A stretch of 64,000 nt of DNA from Myxococcaceae bacterium JPH2 (GTDB lineage: Bacteria > Myxococcota > Myxococcia > Myxococcales > Myxococcaceae): the NCBI GenBank assembly GCA_016458225.1, contig JAEMGR010000038.1, forward strand, positions 62,001 through 126,000, read 5' to 3'. A program made the translations under genes and the position numbers. Of this stretch, positions 45,133-52,811 are shown in pieces (positions within the stretch are counted from its first letter, which is position 1; every line of letters begins with the position of its first letter). The notes under the pieces are model-generated. The model ran no database searches. It was not told the origin of the DNA and worked only from the letters and a program-made list of their open reading frames with translations.

Positions 45133-47310
45133 ATGCTGCGCTCGCGCCTGGTGGAACACTCGAAGGAGGTCGCTCGGTTCGCACCGGTGAAGCCCGCGGT
45201 GAAGGCGGGCCTCCGCGCGGCGCTGGCCACGGTGCTGCCGGTCCTGCTCTCCACCAGCCTGAACCTCCCCGGTGGCCTGTGGATGAGCGTGGGCGGCTTC
45301 AACACCTCGTTCTCGGACAAGGGGGGCTCCTACGGCACGCGCGCGCGGAGCATGGCCATCGCGGCCGTGGCGGGAGCCATGTCGGTGCTCGTGGGGAGCC
45401 TCGCGGGTCACCATCCCGCCGTCGCCATCCCCGTCACGCTGCTCTGGGTGTCTTTGTGCAGCTTCGCGGGCGTCCATGGCGCGGCGGCGAACCTCGCGGG
45501 CAACACGGCGGCCAGCACCTTCGTCATCTCGCTGGCGCTGCCCGCGGCGAGCGTGGGCGCCGCGTTCGAGGAGAGCCTCTTCCTGCTCGCGGGCGCGCTG
45601 TGGGCGATGGTGCTCTCGCTCGTCTTGTGGCCCATCCGTCCGTACCGTCCCGCGCGGCTCGCAATCGCGCGGTGCTTCCGGCTGGTGGCGGACTACGCGG
45701 CGGAGCTGGAGCGACTCGCTCCCGGCACGGATGAGTCCGCGTGGCAGGCACTCATCCAGGCCCAGCACGGCCGCATCCGCGAGGCCCTCGAGGACGCGCG
45801 CATCACCCTGGTCGCCACCCGTCGCGGACGGGGCGAGCGGGGACGCGGTGAGAAGCTGCTCGTCCTGCTCCAGTCCGCGGACATGATGTTCATGTCCCTC
45901 ATCGCCCTGGGAGACGACCTGGAGAGCCTGCGGATCCGCCGAGCGGGCCCTCCGGAAACCTCCTTCGCGGCGTCGTTGAGCGCGCTGTCGCGCACGCTCC
46001 AGGAGATCGCCTACCTCGTGGAGACGGAGGGGCGCGTGCGACAGCTCCCCACGCTCGACTGGCCGACACCTCACCTCGCGCCCGACGTCACTTCATCGCA
46101 GGACACCGTGCGGCGCGCGCTGAGCGAGCACCTGGTGGGGGTCCTGGCCCAGCTCCGCGAGTACGCGGGGACCGCCATCGACACGGCGGCGAGCCTCCCG
46201 GACAGCCGTCCCCTGCCCCGCGAACGCGCCCTGTCCGCCAGCCCGCTCGTAGAACCGGAGCTGTCGCTGTGGGCGCCAGTGAAGGAGAACCTCACGCTCG
46301 ACTCGGTGGTGCTGCGGCACGCGCTGCGGGTTGGGCTGACGACGGCGGTGGCCGTGGGCATCACCACGCTGCTGCGCCCGAGCCACGGCTACTGGGTCAC
46401 CATCACCGTGCTCACCATCCTGCTGCCCTACACCGGGCCCACGTTCCTCAAGGCACTCCAGCGCGTCCTGGGCACCGTGGTGGGCGGCATCCTCGCCATC
46501 GGCATCGCCTCGTGGCTGCATGATCCACTCGCGCTCATGGCCCTGGTGTTCGTCACGGCCACGGTCTGCGTCAGCGTCATCTCGCTCAACTACGGGCTCT
46601 ACACCGTCTTCGTCACGCTCACCTTCGTCCTGCTCGCCGAGGTGGGAACGGGGGACTGGGGCCTCGCCGAGGTGCGCATCGACAACACGCTCATCGGCGG
46701 TGCCCTGGCGCTCGCGGGGAGCTGGTTGCTGTGGGAGCGCTCCGAGCGCGAGCACTTCCCCAGGCAGATCGCCGCGGCCCTGCGCGCGAACGCGGCGCTG
46801 CTCCATCAGGTCCTGCCTGGACACCTGGGGGAGATCCGCGCGCCCAGTCCCGTCGCGGGCGAAGCCCGTCGAGCGCTCGGACTGGCGGCCCTCAACGCGG
46901 AGGCCTCGTTCCAGCGACTCCTCTCCGAGCCGCGTCGGCGCATGGAGTCACTCGAGCCGCTGATGACCCTCCTCGCGTTCACGCGCCGGTTCGCCGCGGC
47001 GGTCATCACCCTGGCCTCCACCCGGCACCCACGCCCCAGCGAGCCGGCGCTCCGAGCCGTGGAGCGCTTCACGCGCGCCGCTGAGCAGTCATTGGAAGAT
47101 CTCGCGGAGGCGCTGTCGCAGCGGCGCGCACCGGTCCCCCTCCCGCCCTTCGCGGAGCTGCTCGGCTGGAACGTGCCACACGCTTCGCCCGACGCGAGGA
47201 CCCTGGCGCAGGAGTCCCCGCTGCTTCAGGCCCAGCTCGAGCGCATCTCGCGACAGCTCACCATCCTCCACGGCGCGGCCCTGCGGCGACAGGACGCGAC
47301 GCGAGGCTGA
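45133..47310 (+). CDS. FUSC/YccS-type membrane transporter
   Basis: 725 residues. Two blocks of membrane helices are seen, about residues 22-165 (AGLRAALATVLPVLLSTSLN, VAIPVTLLWVSLCSFAGVHG) and about 390-540 (LRVGLTTAVAVGITTLLRPS, GYWVTITVLTILLPYTGPTF, VGGILAIGIASWLHDPLALM), each followed by a cytoplasmic helical domain. The doubled layout and GYWVTITVLTIL motif fit the FUSC/aromatic acid exporter family (YccS, AaeB). It may export aromatic acids or similar toxic compounds. Its end is 3 bp from the convergent methyltransferase gene. Confidence 0.9.
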   Translation: MLRSRLVEHSKEVARFAPVKPAVKAGLRAALATVLPVLLSTSLNLPGGLWMSVGGFNTSFSDKGGSYGTRARSMAIAAVAGAMSVLVGSLAGHHPAVAIPVTLLWVSLCSFAGVHGAAANLAGNTAASTFVISLALPAASVGAAFEESLFLLAGALWAMVLSLVLWPIRPYRPARLAIARCFRLVADYAAELERLAPGTDESAWQALIQAQHGRIREALEDARITLVATRRGRGERGRGEKLLVLLQSADMMFMSLIALGDDLESLRIRRAGPPETSFAASLSALSRTLQEIAYLVETEGRVRQLPTLDWPTPHLAPDVTSSQDTVRRALSEHLVGVLAQLREYAGTAIDTAASLPDSRPLPRERALSASPLVEPELSLWAPVKENLTLDSVVLRHALRVGLTTAVAVGITTLLRPSHGYWVTITVLTILLPYTGPTFLKALQRVLGTVVGGILAIGIASWLHDPLALMALVFVTATVCVSVISLNYGLYTVFVTLTFVLLAEVGTGDWGLAEVRIDNTLIGGALALAGSWLLWERSEREHFPRQIAAALRANAALLHQVLPGHLGEIRAPSPVAGEARRALGLAALNAEASFQRLLSEPRRRMESLEPLMTLLAFTRRFAAAVITLASTRHPRPSEPALRAVERFTRAAEQSLEDLAEALSQRRAPVPLPPFAELLGWNVPHASPDARTLAQESPLLQAQLERISRQLTILHGAALRRQDATRG

Positions 47311-47313
47311 GCG

Positions 47314-48072
47314 TCACTTCAAGCAGACCAGGGGCACAGCGGGAGGGTTCTCCAGCAGCGAGCGCCAGTGCTCATGACCGAAGAGCGCCTCGCCTTCGGG
47401 GGAGACCGACATCGGAGGCCAGGCAATCTCCCGGAAGCCCGCGGCGCGCAGTTCCTGTTCGAGCGTGGCGCGGCGCCAGCGACACGGCCTCACGTCAATG
47501 GGCTTGCCCTGGATATGAGACACGAGCCGAAGCGGCGCACCGTCAGGAAGCTCGGTGAGCGCGGCATGTTCGGAGTGCGCTGGCAGGATTTGCATGCCGT
47601 GCGCCGCGAAGAAGTCCTTGCGTGAGAACTCACCGACAGGATTCACGGTGACCGCCACCAGCCGACCGCCTGGCCGCACGGCCTCCGCCATTCCGCGACA
47701 CATGGCCCGGAGGGCCTCGCGCGTCTCGGCATACGGGAGCACGTAGACCGCCGTGACGATATCGAAGCGGCCCAGGCGCCCCGCGTTGGCCGCATCCTCG
47801 AGGAAATACTCGATGCCCAGAGGCACCTCGGCCTCTCGCATCCGCGCGTACGCGAGCATGTTGGCCGCGATGTCGAACCCGACGACGCGCGACGCGCCCC
47901 GCTCGCGCAAGCGTCGGGTGTAGAGCCCCGCGCCACATCCTGCGTCCAGGACCGATGCGCCTCGCACATCTCCCAGCGCGTTGAAGAAGGACCAGGCCTC
48001 GAAATAGCGCCGATAGTGAAAGTTATCGTCGTCCTCATAGGCACGGACGAATGCGTTGAATGCAGGCTCCAT
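47314..48072 (-). CDS. Class I SAM-dependent methyltransferase
   Basis: 252 residues from ATG 48072, with GGAAGG 6 nt upstream. Motif I reads ASVLDAGCGAGLYTRRLRER, motif II RVVGFDIAANMLAYA, the acidic loop EDAANAGRLGRFDIV and motif IV TAVYVLPYAETREALRAMCR, typical small-molecule methyltransferases of the UbiE/toxoflavin type. The C-terminal half has RPCRWRRATLEQELRAAGFR. Substrate not predictable. The gene is convergent with the FUSC gene and divergent from the small membrane protein gene. Confidence 0.9.
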   Translation of the reverse strand: MEPAFNAFVRAYEDDDNFHYRRYFEAWSFFNALGDVRGASVLDAGCGAGLYTRRLRERGASRVVGFDIAANMLAYARMREAEVPLGIEYFLEDAANAGRLGRFDIVTAVYVLPYAETREALRAMCRGMAEAVRPGGRLVAVTVNPVGEFSRKDFFAAHGMQILPAHSEHAALTELPDGAPLRLVSHIQGKPIDVRPCRWRRATLEQELRAAGFREIAWPPMSVSPEGEALFGHEHWRSLLENPPAVPLVCLK

Positions 48073-48223
48073 CGGCACCTTCCTTGAACCGCTCATGATA
48101 ACAGACAAGCACCCAGGCCCTGGATCGCCGCCTCTGTCCACGAGCAAGCCTGCGTCAACGCGGTGCGTCCTGAAGCGTTCCCCTTTCGCCGCGGCGAGCG
48201 CGCCACCACCGTGACAAGCGACC

Positions 48224-48520
48224 ATGTCTACGAACGCGCCGACCGCCCTTTCCGACCGCTCGAAGTGGCTCCTCCTGGCGGGGCTCGTGGCCCTTCCGCT
48301 CTACGTTCTGCCCGTTGGGTTCCGAGGACTGCGCGCCATGCGGCCTCTGCTCCTGCGGGATGCGCTCGCGGGAGCCATCGCGGTGGGCGCGTTGTCCCTG
48401 TCTCAGATGGCGCTCTGCCGAGCCCTGAGTGCGAAGAGTGCGAAGAAACCTCGGGCCATGCCGCGCTTCCAGCCGTTCTGCTCGGAAGAGTTCGCCGCGT
48501 CCGCTGCGTCTGGGTACTGA
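48224..48520 (+). CDS. Small predicted membrane protein
   Basis: 98 residues with two likely membrane helices (WLLLAGLVALPLYVLPVGF and LAGAIAVGALSLSQMALCRA) joined by a short basic loop, and a Ser/Ala-rich C-terminus. The Shine-Dalgarno is weak. No homologue is recognised. Good codon bias and the hydrophobic pattern support it, but it could be spurious. It is the last gene before the repeat region at 48.6 kb. Confidence 0.5.
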   Translation: MSTNAPTALSDRSKWLLLAGLVALPLYVLPVGFRGLRAMRPLLLRDALAGAIAVGALSLSQMALCRALSAKSAKKPRAMPRFQPFCSEEFAASAASGY

Positions 48521-48555
48521 GTTCGCCCGCGGCGCGCGACACTCGTCTGTCTTTG

Positions 48556-48600
48556 TCAATCACAATCACAGACATCAATATTTGATATGCATTTAAGCGA
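48556..48600. other. AT-rich patch with short palindrome
   Basis: About 45 bp are much richer in A and T than the rest of the window. The patch includes the palindrome ATCAATATTTGAT (48574-48586), immediately before the repeat array. It could be a promoter, a regulator site or an easily melted segment. Confidence 0.5.
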
Positions 48601-48647
48601 CGACTCTCGTGACTCAGGGCCGTTCGAGGCCAGCGCTTCCGCGTGAC

Positions 48648-48874
48648 TGCCTAAAAGAACGTTCAGGTAGGCACGACATCGAGATCAGTCCCTGGAAATG
48701 CCTGATGATGCGTTCAGGTGGGCACTGCACAGCCGCCTCGCCGAGGTACTGCTGTCTTGTTCATGTAGGCATGGTCGTCCGATGGCGCCAGGGACTGCCT
48801 GATGATTCGTTCATGTAGGCATGGCGCCTGAATCAGACTGACCGAGACGGCCTGCTGATTCGTTCGGGGAGGCA
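48648..48874. repeat. Array of five degenerate 26-bp dyad elements
   Basis: Five direct copies begin at 48648, 48699, 48746, 48796 and 48849 (spacings 51, 47, 50 and 53 bp). The common pattern is TGCCT, about 7 variable bases, CGTTCA (TGTTCA in copy 3, CGTTCG in copy 5), then about 3 bases and AGGCA; TGCCT and AGGCA are complementary. Copy 1 also has a central palindrome GAACGTTC, making a full dyad. Copies 2 and 4 can pair ATGA with TCAT inside. The right half is best conserved; the left half is degraded in copies 3 and 5. The intervening segments (21-27 bp) differ. There is no open frame with coding support. Confidence 0.85.
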
Positions 48875-48886
48875 GGCGGAAACGAA

Positions 48887-48921
48887 AACGGCCCCCACGA
48901 GGTGTGCTCGTGGAGGCCGTT
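48887..48921 (-). terminator. Intrinsic terminator, possibly bidirectional
   Basis: A 15-bp stem (AACGGCCCCCACGAG / CTCGTGGAGGCCGTT, one mismatch) with the loop GTGTG. On the minus strand it is followed by a T-rich stretch (GTTTTCGTTT), so it ends transcripts of the gene at 48981-49502. The plus strand side also has a few Ts. Confidence 0.85.
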
Positions 48922-48980
48922 GATTCTTCCTCACGTCAGTCCAGCAGGAACCCCACCCTCGAGGCGGGCTCCACCGGAGG

Positions 48981-49502
48981 TCACTCTCCGCGAGACAGCC
49001 GCGCGATGTACTCCTCGGGCAACCCCGCGCTGCGGGCCCCTCGGACCAACGCCTCGATGAACCGAGGGCTCACCTGTCCATCCTGGGCCGCGCGCCGCGG
49101 ATTGGTGACGAAGGCCGTGGCCTCCACCTCGCGGCCGTTGACCCGAACGCGCACCGAGCGCTCGATGCACATGCCGGTGACGAAGCCCTCCTTGTGCTGA
49201 ACGATGGGCCAGTCCTTCCCGGCGATCTCGAACAGGCGCCCGTACACCCGCTGCCCCGGGGCGTCCTGCAGGCCCGCCACGCGACCGCCCCACCACCGGG
49301 AGGGGAAGTCGTAGACGAGGTCGACATCCACCGCCTCGGCCACTTCCCCCGCCGGGAGGTCGAAGAAGCCGTAGCTGTGTTGATCCCGCCACTCCTCGAA
49401 GGCCGCCCGGTCGAGGATGGTCGAGTACGCGAAGTACAGCCGAGGCGCCGCGCTCTCTGCTGCCCCGCGCGCCTTCATCACCTGATCGTAATGCGAGTCC
49501 AT
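48981..49502 (-). CDS. Gamma-glutamylcyclotransferase-like (AIG2 fold) protein
   Basis: 173 residues from ATG 49502, with GGAGAGGG upstream. The N-terminal LYFAYSTILDRAAFEEW resembles the YFAYGSN start of the GGCT/AIG2 fold, though the GSN loop reads STI. Later blocks, VYGRLFEIAGKDWPIVQHKEG (with a likely catalytic Glu) and ATAFVTNPRR, are also family-like. Such enzymes release 5-oxoproline from gamma-glutamyl peptides; the altered loop makes the exact reaction uncertain. It follows the GbsR-like regulator by 10 bp, with the terminator at 48887 downstream. Confidence 0.85.
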   Translation of the reverse strand: MDSHYDQVMKARGAAESAAPRLYFAYSTILDRAAFEEWRDQHSYGFFDLPAGEVAEAVDVDLVYDFPSRWWGGRVAGLQDAPGQRVYGRLFEIAGKDWPIVQHKEGFVTGMCIERSVRVRVNGREVEATAFVTNPRRAAQDGQVSPRFIEALVRGARSAGLPEEYIARLSRGE

Positions 49503-49512
49503 GAACCCTCTC

Positions 49513-50103
49513 CTACCTGCCCTTGCGCGCGCCGGTGTCGTCGCGGAAGGCACCGAGCACTCCCGCCACGTCCAACCGGGACGTCTTGATGAACAGTCGT
49601 AATGCGCGCTCGACGTGGTCGCCCAGGGTGGCCATGCGCTCCAGCCGCTGCAACCGCTCGTGGGGAACGTCGCCGGCCTGCTCCGCCAGACGCCGGGCCT
49701 CCGCCAGGTCCGCGCGGATGCGCGCCACGAAGCCCGCCTCGCGCTCCTCGATGACGTGCGTCACCATGCGCACCAGGTCCGTCTCGGCGCGATAGCGCCA
49801 CACGGTGTCCTGCGGCACGCGGACCCGCTGGACGACGCCCCAGCGCTCCAGGTCGCGGAGCAGCATGGAGACCCCGCCTTTGGAGAGGTCCAGCTCGCGC
49901 TCGATCTCGCCGGCCGTCAGCGGCTCGCCGCGCAGGTAGAGCAGCCCCCAGACGCGGCCCTGGTTGCGCTTGAAGCCCCAGAACTCGATGACATTGCCCA
50001 CCGCGTCCACCGCGATGGCTTCCCACGGCGCCAGCCGGGCATTCTCAGTTGGCGCCTCGGGGCGCTGGCTACCGGGCCCCCCCGTCCACAGGTAGCCTTT
50101 CAT
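49513..50103 (-). CDS. GbsR/MarR-type transcriptional regulator
   Basis: 196 residues from ATG 50103. The core is a winged helix: VIEFWGFKRNQGRVWGLLYL, EPLTAGEIERELDLSKGGVS, MLLRDLERWGVVQRVRVP, matching the GbsR branch of MarR regulators, where GRVWGLLYL and LSKGxVSxxLRxLExWGxV are conserved. A helical C-terminal part (VIEEREAGFVARIRADLAEA) likely dimerises. The start overlaps the stop of the polyprenyl synthetase gene (ATGA), so it may sense isoprenoid-related or osmotic signals; the ligand is unknown. Confidence 0.9.
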   Translation of the reverse strand: MKGYLWTGGPGSQRPEAPTENARLAPWEAIAVDAVGNVIEFWGFKRNQGRVWGLLYLRGEPLTAGEIERELDLSKGGVSMLLRDLERWGVVQRVRVPQDTVWRYRAETDLVRMVTHVIEEREAGFVARIRADLAEARRLAEQAGDVPHERLQRLERMATLGDHVERALRLFIKTSRLDVAGVLGAFRDDTGARKGR

Positions 50104-51098
50104 GCAGCGCGTCCTTTCACTTGCTCCGCGATGCCTTCCGACAGGCGGCGCGCCCAGCTCACCAGCTCCGCGCCCGCGGGCACGTTGGCGTAGCGGCCCA
50201 GCTTGTCGAGCGACGCCTCGATCTCCAGGTTCATGTGCGCCATGGAGGACTCCACCGCGCCCGTCGCCTCGATGGCGGCGCCAATCTCCCGCGTGCGCTC
50301 CGGCGTAATCACGGAGAAGGCCCACGCGTCCTTCAGCTTGCGGCGCAGGGACTCATCCTTCGCCACGGCCAGGAGGATGGGCATGGAGGGCGTGCGCGAG
50401 TGCACGTCCGCGTAGCGCGGCTTGCCCACGTCGGTGCCGAGGATGTCGCGGATGTCGTCGGCGATCTGGAACGCCACGCCCAGGTGGCGACCAAAGCCGT
50501 CGAAGCGGGCCACCGCGTCAGGCGTCATGCCCAGCGTGGCGGCGGCGTTGCCACACCAGCCGAACAGCGAGCCCGTCTTGCCCTCGGCGATGAACCGCAG
50601 GCGGGCCATCGGCAGGTCCAGGTCGCCGCGGGCCTCCACCTCGGCGATGGCGGCGCGGGTCATCTCCGCGACCACGGCCAGCGCGCTCTGCGTCAGCCGC
50701 GAATCCAACTCGGACAGGCGCTGCAGACCGGTGGAGAGGATGAGGTCGCCGCTCATCACCGCGACGATGTTGCCCCAGCGAGCGTTCACGGTGGGCCGTC
50801 CGCGCCGGAACATGCCCGCGTCCACCACGTCGTCGTGCAGGAGGCTGGCCGAGTGGATCAGCTCGGCGGCCACGGCCACGTCCACCAGCTTCTCCGCCTC
50901 CACGCCGACCGCGGCACCAAACAGCCGCACCAGCATGGGACGCGCGCGCTTGCTGCCGCTGCCGAGGCACAGGTGACGGGCCGCCTCCATCAGCGTGTCG
51001 CCCTTCACGTCTGGACCGGCATTCCCATCCACCAACATGGAGCCCAACCGCTGCTCCACATTCCCCAGAAAATCCGTCAGCTCGCGAGCCAGATCCAT
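50100..51098 (-). CDS. Trans-polyprenyl diphosphate synthase
   Basis: 332 residues. The first Asp-rich motif is LLHDDVVDAGMFRRG (DDxxD at 89-93) and the second is FQIADDIRDILGT (214-218), with GSKRARP for diphosphate binding. It condenses isopentenyl diphosphate with allylic diphosphates. The length and motif residues fit long-chain (octa- to deca-prenyl) synthases for quinone side chains, though a C20-C30 product cannot be ruled out. It is first in a minus-strand group with the GbsR-like and GGCT-like genes. The MFS gene is divergent. Confidence 0.93.
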   Translation of the reverse strand: MDLARELTDFLGNVEQRLGSMLVDGNAGPDVKGDTLMEAARHLCLGSGSKRARPMLVRLFGAAVGVEAEKLVDVAVAAELIHSASLLHDDVVDAGMFRRGRPTVNARWGNIVAVMSGDLILSTGLQRLSELDSRLTQSALAVVAEMTRAAIAEVEARGDLDLPMARLRFIAEGKTGSLFGWCGNAAATLGMTPDAVARFDGFGRHLGVAFQIADDIRDILGTDVGKPRYADVHSRTPSMPILLAVAKDESLRRKLKDAWAFSVITPERTREIGAAIEATGAVESSMAHMNLEIEASLDKLGRYANVPAGAELVSWARRLSEGIAEQVKGRAA

Positions 51099-51310
51099 GT
51101 GCGCCCTCTCCTGGGTCGTTCATATAGTTCAAGACCGCTTGAACTGCACCTGAATCCCGCCGACGCACCGGGCGAGGAGCCGGGGGAATGGAGGGCGGTG
51201 GCTGGCGGGTGGGCAAGCGTGCGTCGAGGGTTCACCGGACGTCCGGTTGAGCCACGTCCGCGGGCCATGCGACAGACGGGGGGACTCGCTGCACCTCGCT
51301 TGAATTCGCG

Positions 51311-52810
51311 TTGCCTCCCACCGCGTTCCGCCGACATGTCGCTCGGGGACTCGGGGCTCTCGCCTCGAGCGTCCCGTTGTTCCGCCCGGGAACGTCGCTG
51401 CCGGGCTCCGGGGCCCCCCTGCTGGGCGCTCCACCTCCGGGCGAGTCGAAGGCGCGAGCGAGCCCGCGAGGCCCTCTGCGGCATTCGCTTCGCGTGTCCG
51501 TGACGGAGGGGATGTTCGCGGAGGTGTTCACCGCCTGCGCCGGCGCGACCGTGCTGACAGCCTGGGCCGTCGCGCTGAAGCTGGGCCCCTTCCTCGTGGG
51601 GGTGATGACGGCCCTGCCCTTCTTCGCGCAGTTCGTTCAGTTCCCGGCAGCGTGGCTGACGGGATGGTTCGGACACCGGCGCGTGGCGCTCACGGCGGTG
51701 TGCCTGTCTCGACTGGTGATGTTCCCGCTGGCGCTCGTGCCCTGGCTCGACTGGGGGCTCGTCGCCACGCAGCGCTTGTTGCTGCTCATCGCGGGCGCCT
51801 CGGCCGTGCTCGGGGTGGTGGGCAACAATGCCTGGGTGGCGTGGATGGGCGAGTTGGTGCCACACGCCGTCCGAGGCCGATTCTTCGGGCGGCGCACCGC
51901 GCTCACCACCCTGGCGGGCACGGTCGTCTCGCTCGCGGCGGGCGTGCTCATGGATCGCCTGCGGCCCGATGCGGGCGTGGGCGCGGCCCTGCCCCTGCTC
52001 GCCCTGGTGGGGTGTGTCATGGGCATCGTCACCACGCTGCTGATGGCCATGCAACACGACCCCGCGCCACCTGGGCCACCGCCGACGCGAGCAGTGCGCG
52101 CCGCGCTGCAGCCGCTGAAGGATGTCCGCGCGCGAGGCGTGCTCGTGTACCAGGTGGCGTGGAACGCGGCGGTGGGTGTGTCCGCGCCGTTCTTCGCGCT
52201 GCACAGCCTCCAGAACCTGAAGATGACGTTCGTCCTCATGGCGCTGCACGCGGCGGCCGTCGCGGCGGTTCGCATCCTCACCGCGCCGCTGTGGGGTCAG
52301 GTGATTGATCGCGTGGGCGCGCAGCCGGTCCTGCTCGGGTGCTCCCTGGGCATCGGCGTCATCCCCGCGCTGTGGCTGCTGCCCTCGGCGGGCTGCCTGT
52401 GGCCGCTGGTGTTCGACGCGGTGCTCGCGGGCGCGCTCTGGGGCGGCCATGCGTTGGCCATCTTCGCGTTGCCGCTCACGGTTGCGCCGCGCGAGGGCCG
52501 CCCGTTCTACCTCGCGGCCTTCGCGACCGCGGGAGGGCTGGCCTACACGGCGGCGGCGGCGCTCGGGGGAGGCATCGCCGCGCGACTTCCCGCGACCTTC
52601 ACGCTCGGCGGGCTGCCCTGGGTCAACCTCCACGTGCTGTTCGTGCTGTCGTCGGTGGCGCGGCTGGCGGCCGCGCTGCTCGTCACGCAGGTGGAGGAGC
52701 CAGGCGCCCGGCCCGTGCGCTCGATTGGCGCCCTGCTGTCGCGCGGGCTGCCTCGCCCTCGCTTCGTCGCGGCGCTCGCCGAGTCGCGAGCGCGCGCGTC
52801 CCGACGCTGA
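51311..52810 (+). CDS. MFS transporter
   Basis: Up to 499 residues. The frame opens with TTG 51311 and an about 60-residue polar segment; there is no clear Shine-Dalgarno, so the true start may be later, but it must precede SLRVSVTEGMFAEVFTACAG, the first membrane helix. About 11-12 membrane helices are visible (FLVGVMTALPFFAQFVQFPA, LLLLIAGASAVLGVVGNNAW), with the loop RGRFFGRRTALTTLAGT typical of the MFS loop 2-3 region. The substrate is unknown. The stop is 1 bp from the stop of the convergent chemoreceptor gene. Confidence 0.88.
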   Translation: MPPTAFRRHVARGLGALASSVPLFRPGTSLPGSGAPLLGAPPPGESKARASPRGPLRHSLRVSVTEGMFAEVFTACAGATVLTAWAVALKLGPFLVGVMTALPFFAQFVQFPAAWLTGWFGHRRVALTAVCLSRLVMFPLALVPWLDWGLVATQRLLLLIAGASAVLGVVGNNAWVAWMGELVPHAVRGRFFGRRTALTTLAGTVVSLAAGVLMDRLRPDAGVGAALPLLALVGCVMGIVTTLLMAMQHDPAPPGPPPTRAVRAALQPLKDVRARGVLVYQVAWNAAVGVSAPFFALHSLQNLKMTFVLMALHAAAVAAVRILTAPLWGQVIDRVGAQPVLLGCSLGIGVIPALWLLPSAGCLWPLVFDAVLAGALWGGHALAIFALPLTVAPREGRPFYLAAFATAGGLAYTAAAALGGGIAARLPATFTLGGLPWVNLHVLFVLSSVARLAAALLVTQVEEPGARPVRSIGALLSRGLPRPRFVAALAESRARASRR

Positions 52811-52811
52811 A

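Noticed and set aside
48609..48818. Plus-strand open frame of 69 residues across the repeat array
   Set aside because: No codon bias, no Shine-Dalgarno and a composition dictated by the repeats.
48648..48874. CRISPR array
   Set aside because: Repeats are too divergent, there are only five, the intervening segments vary from 21 to 27 bp, and no cas gene is in the window.
51077..52633. 518-residue minus-strand frame
   Set aside because: Antisense shadow of the MFS gene.
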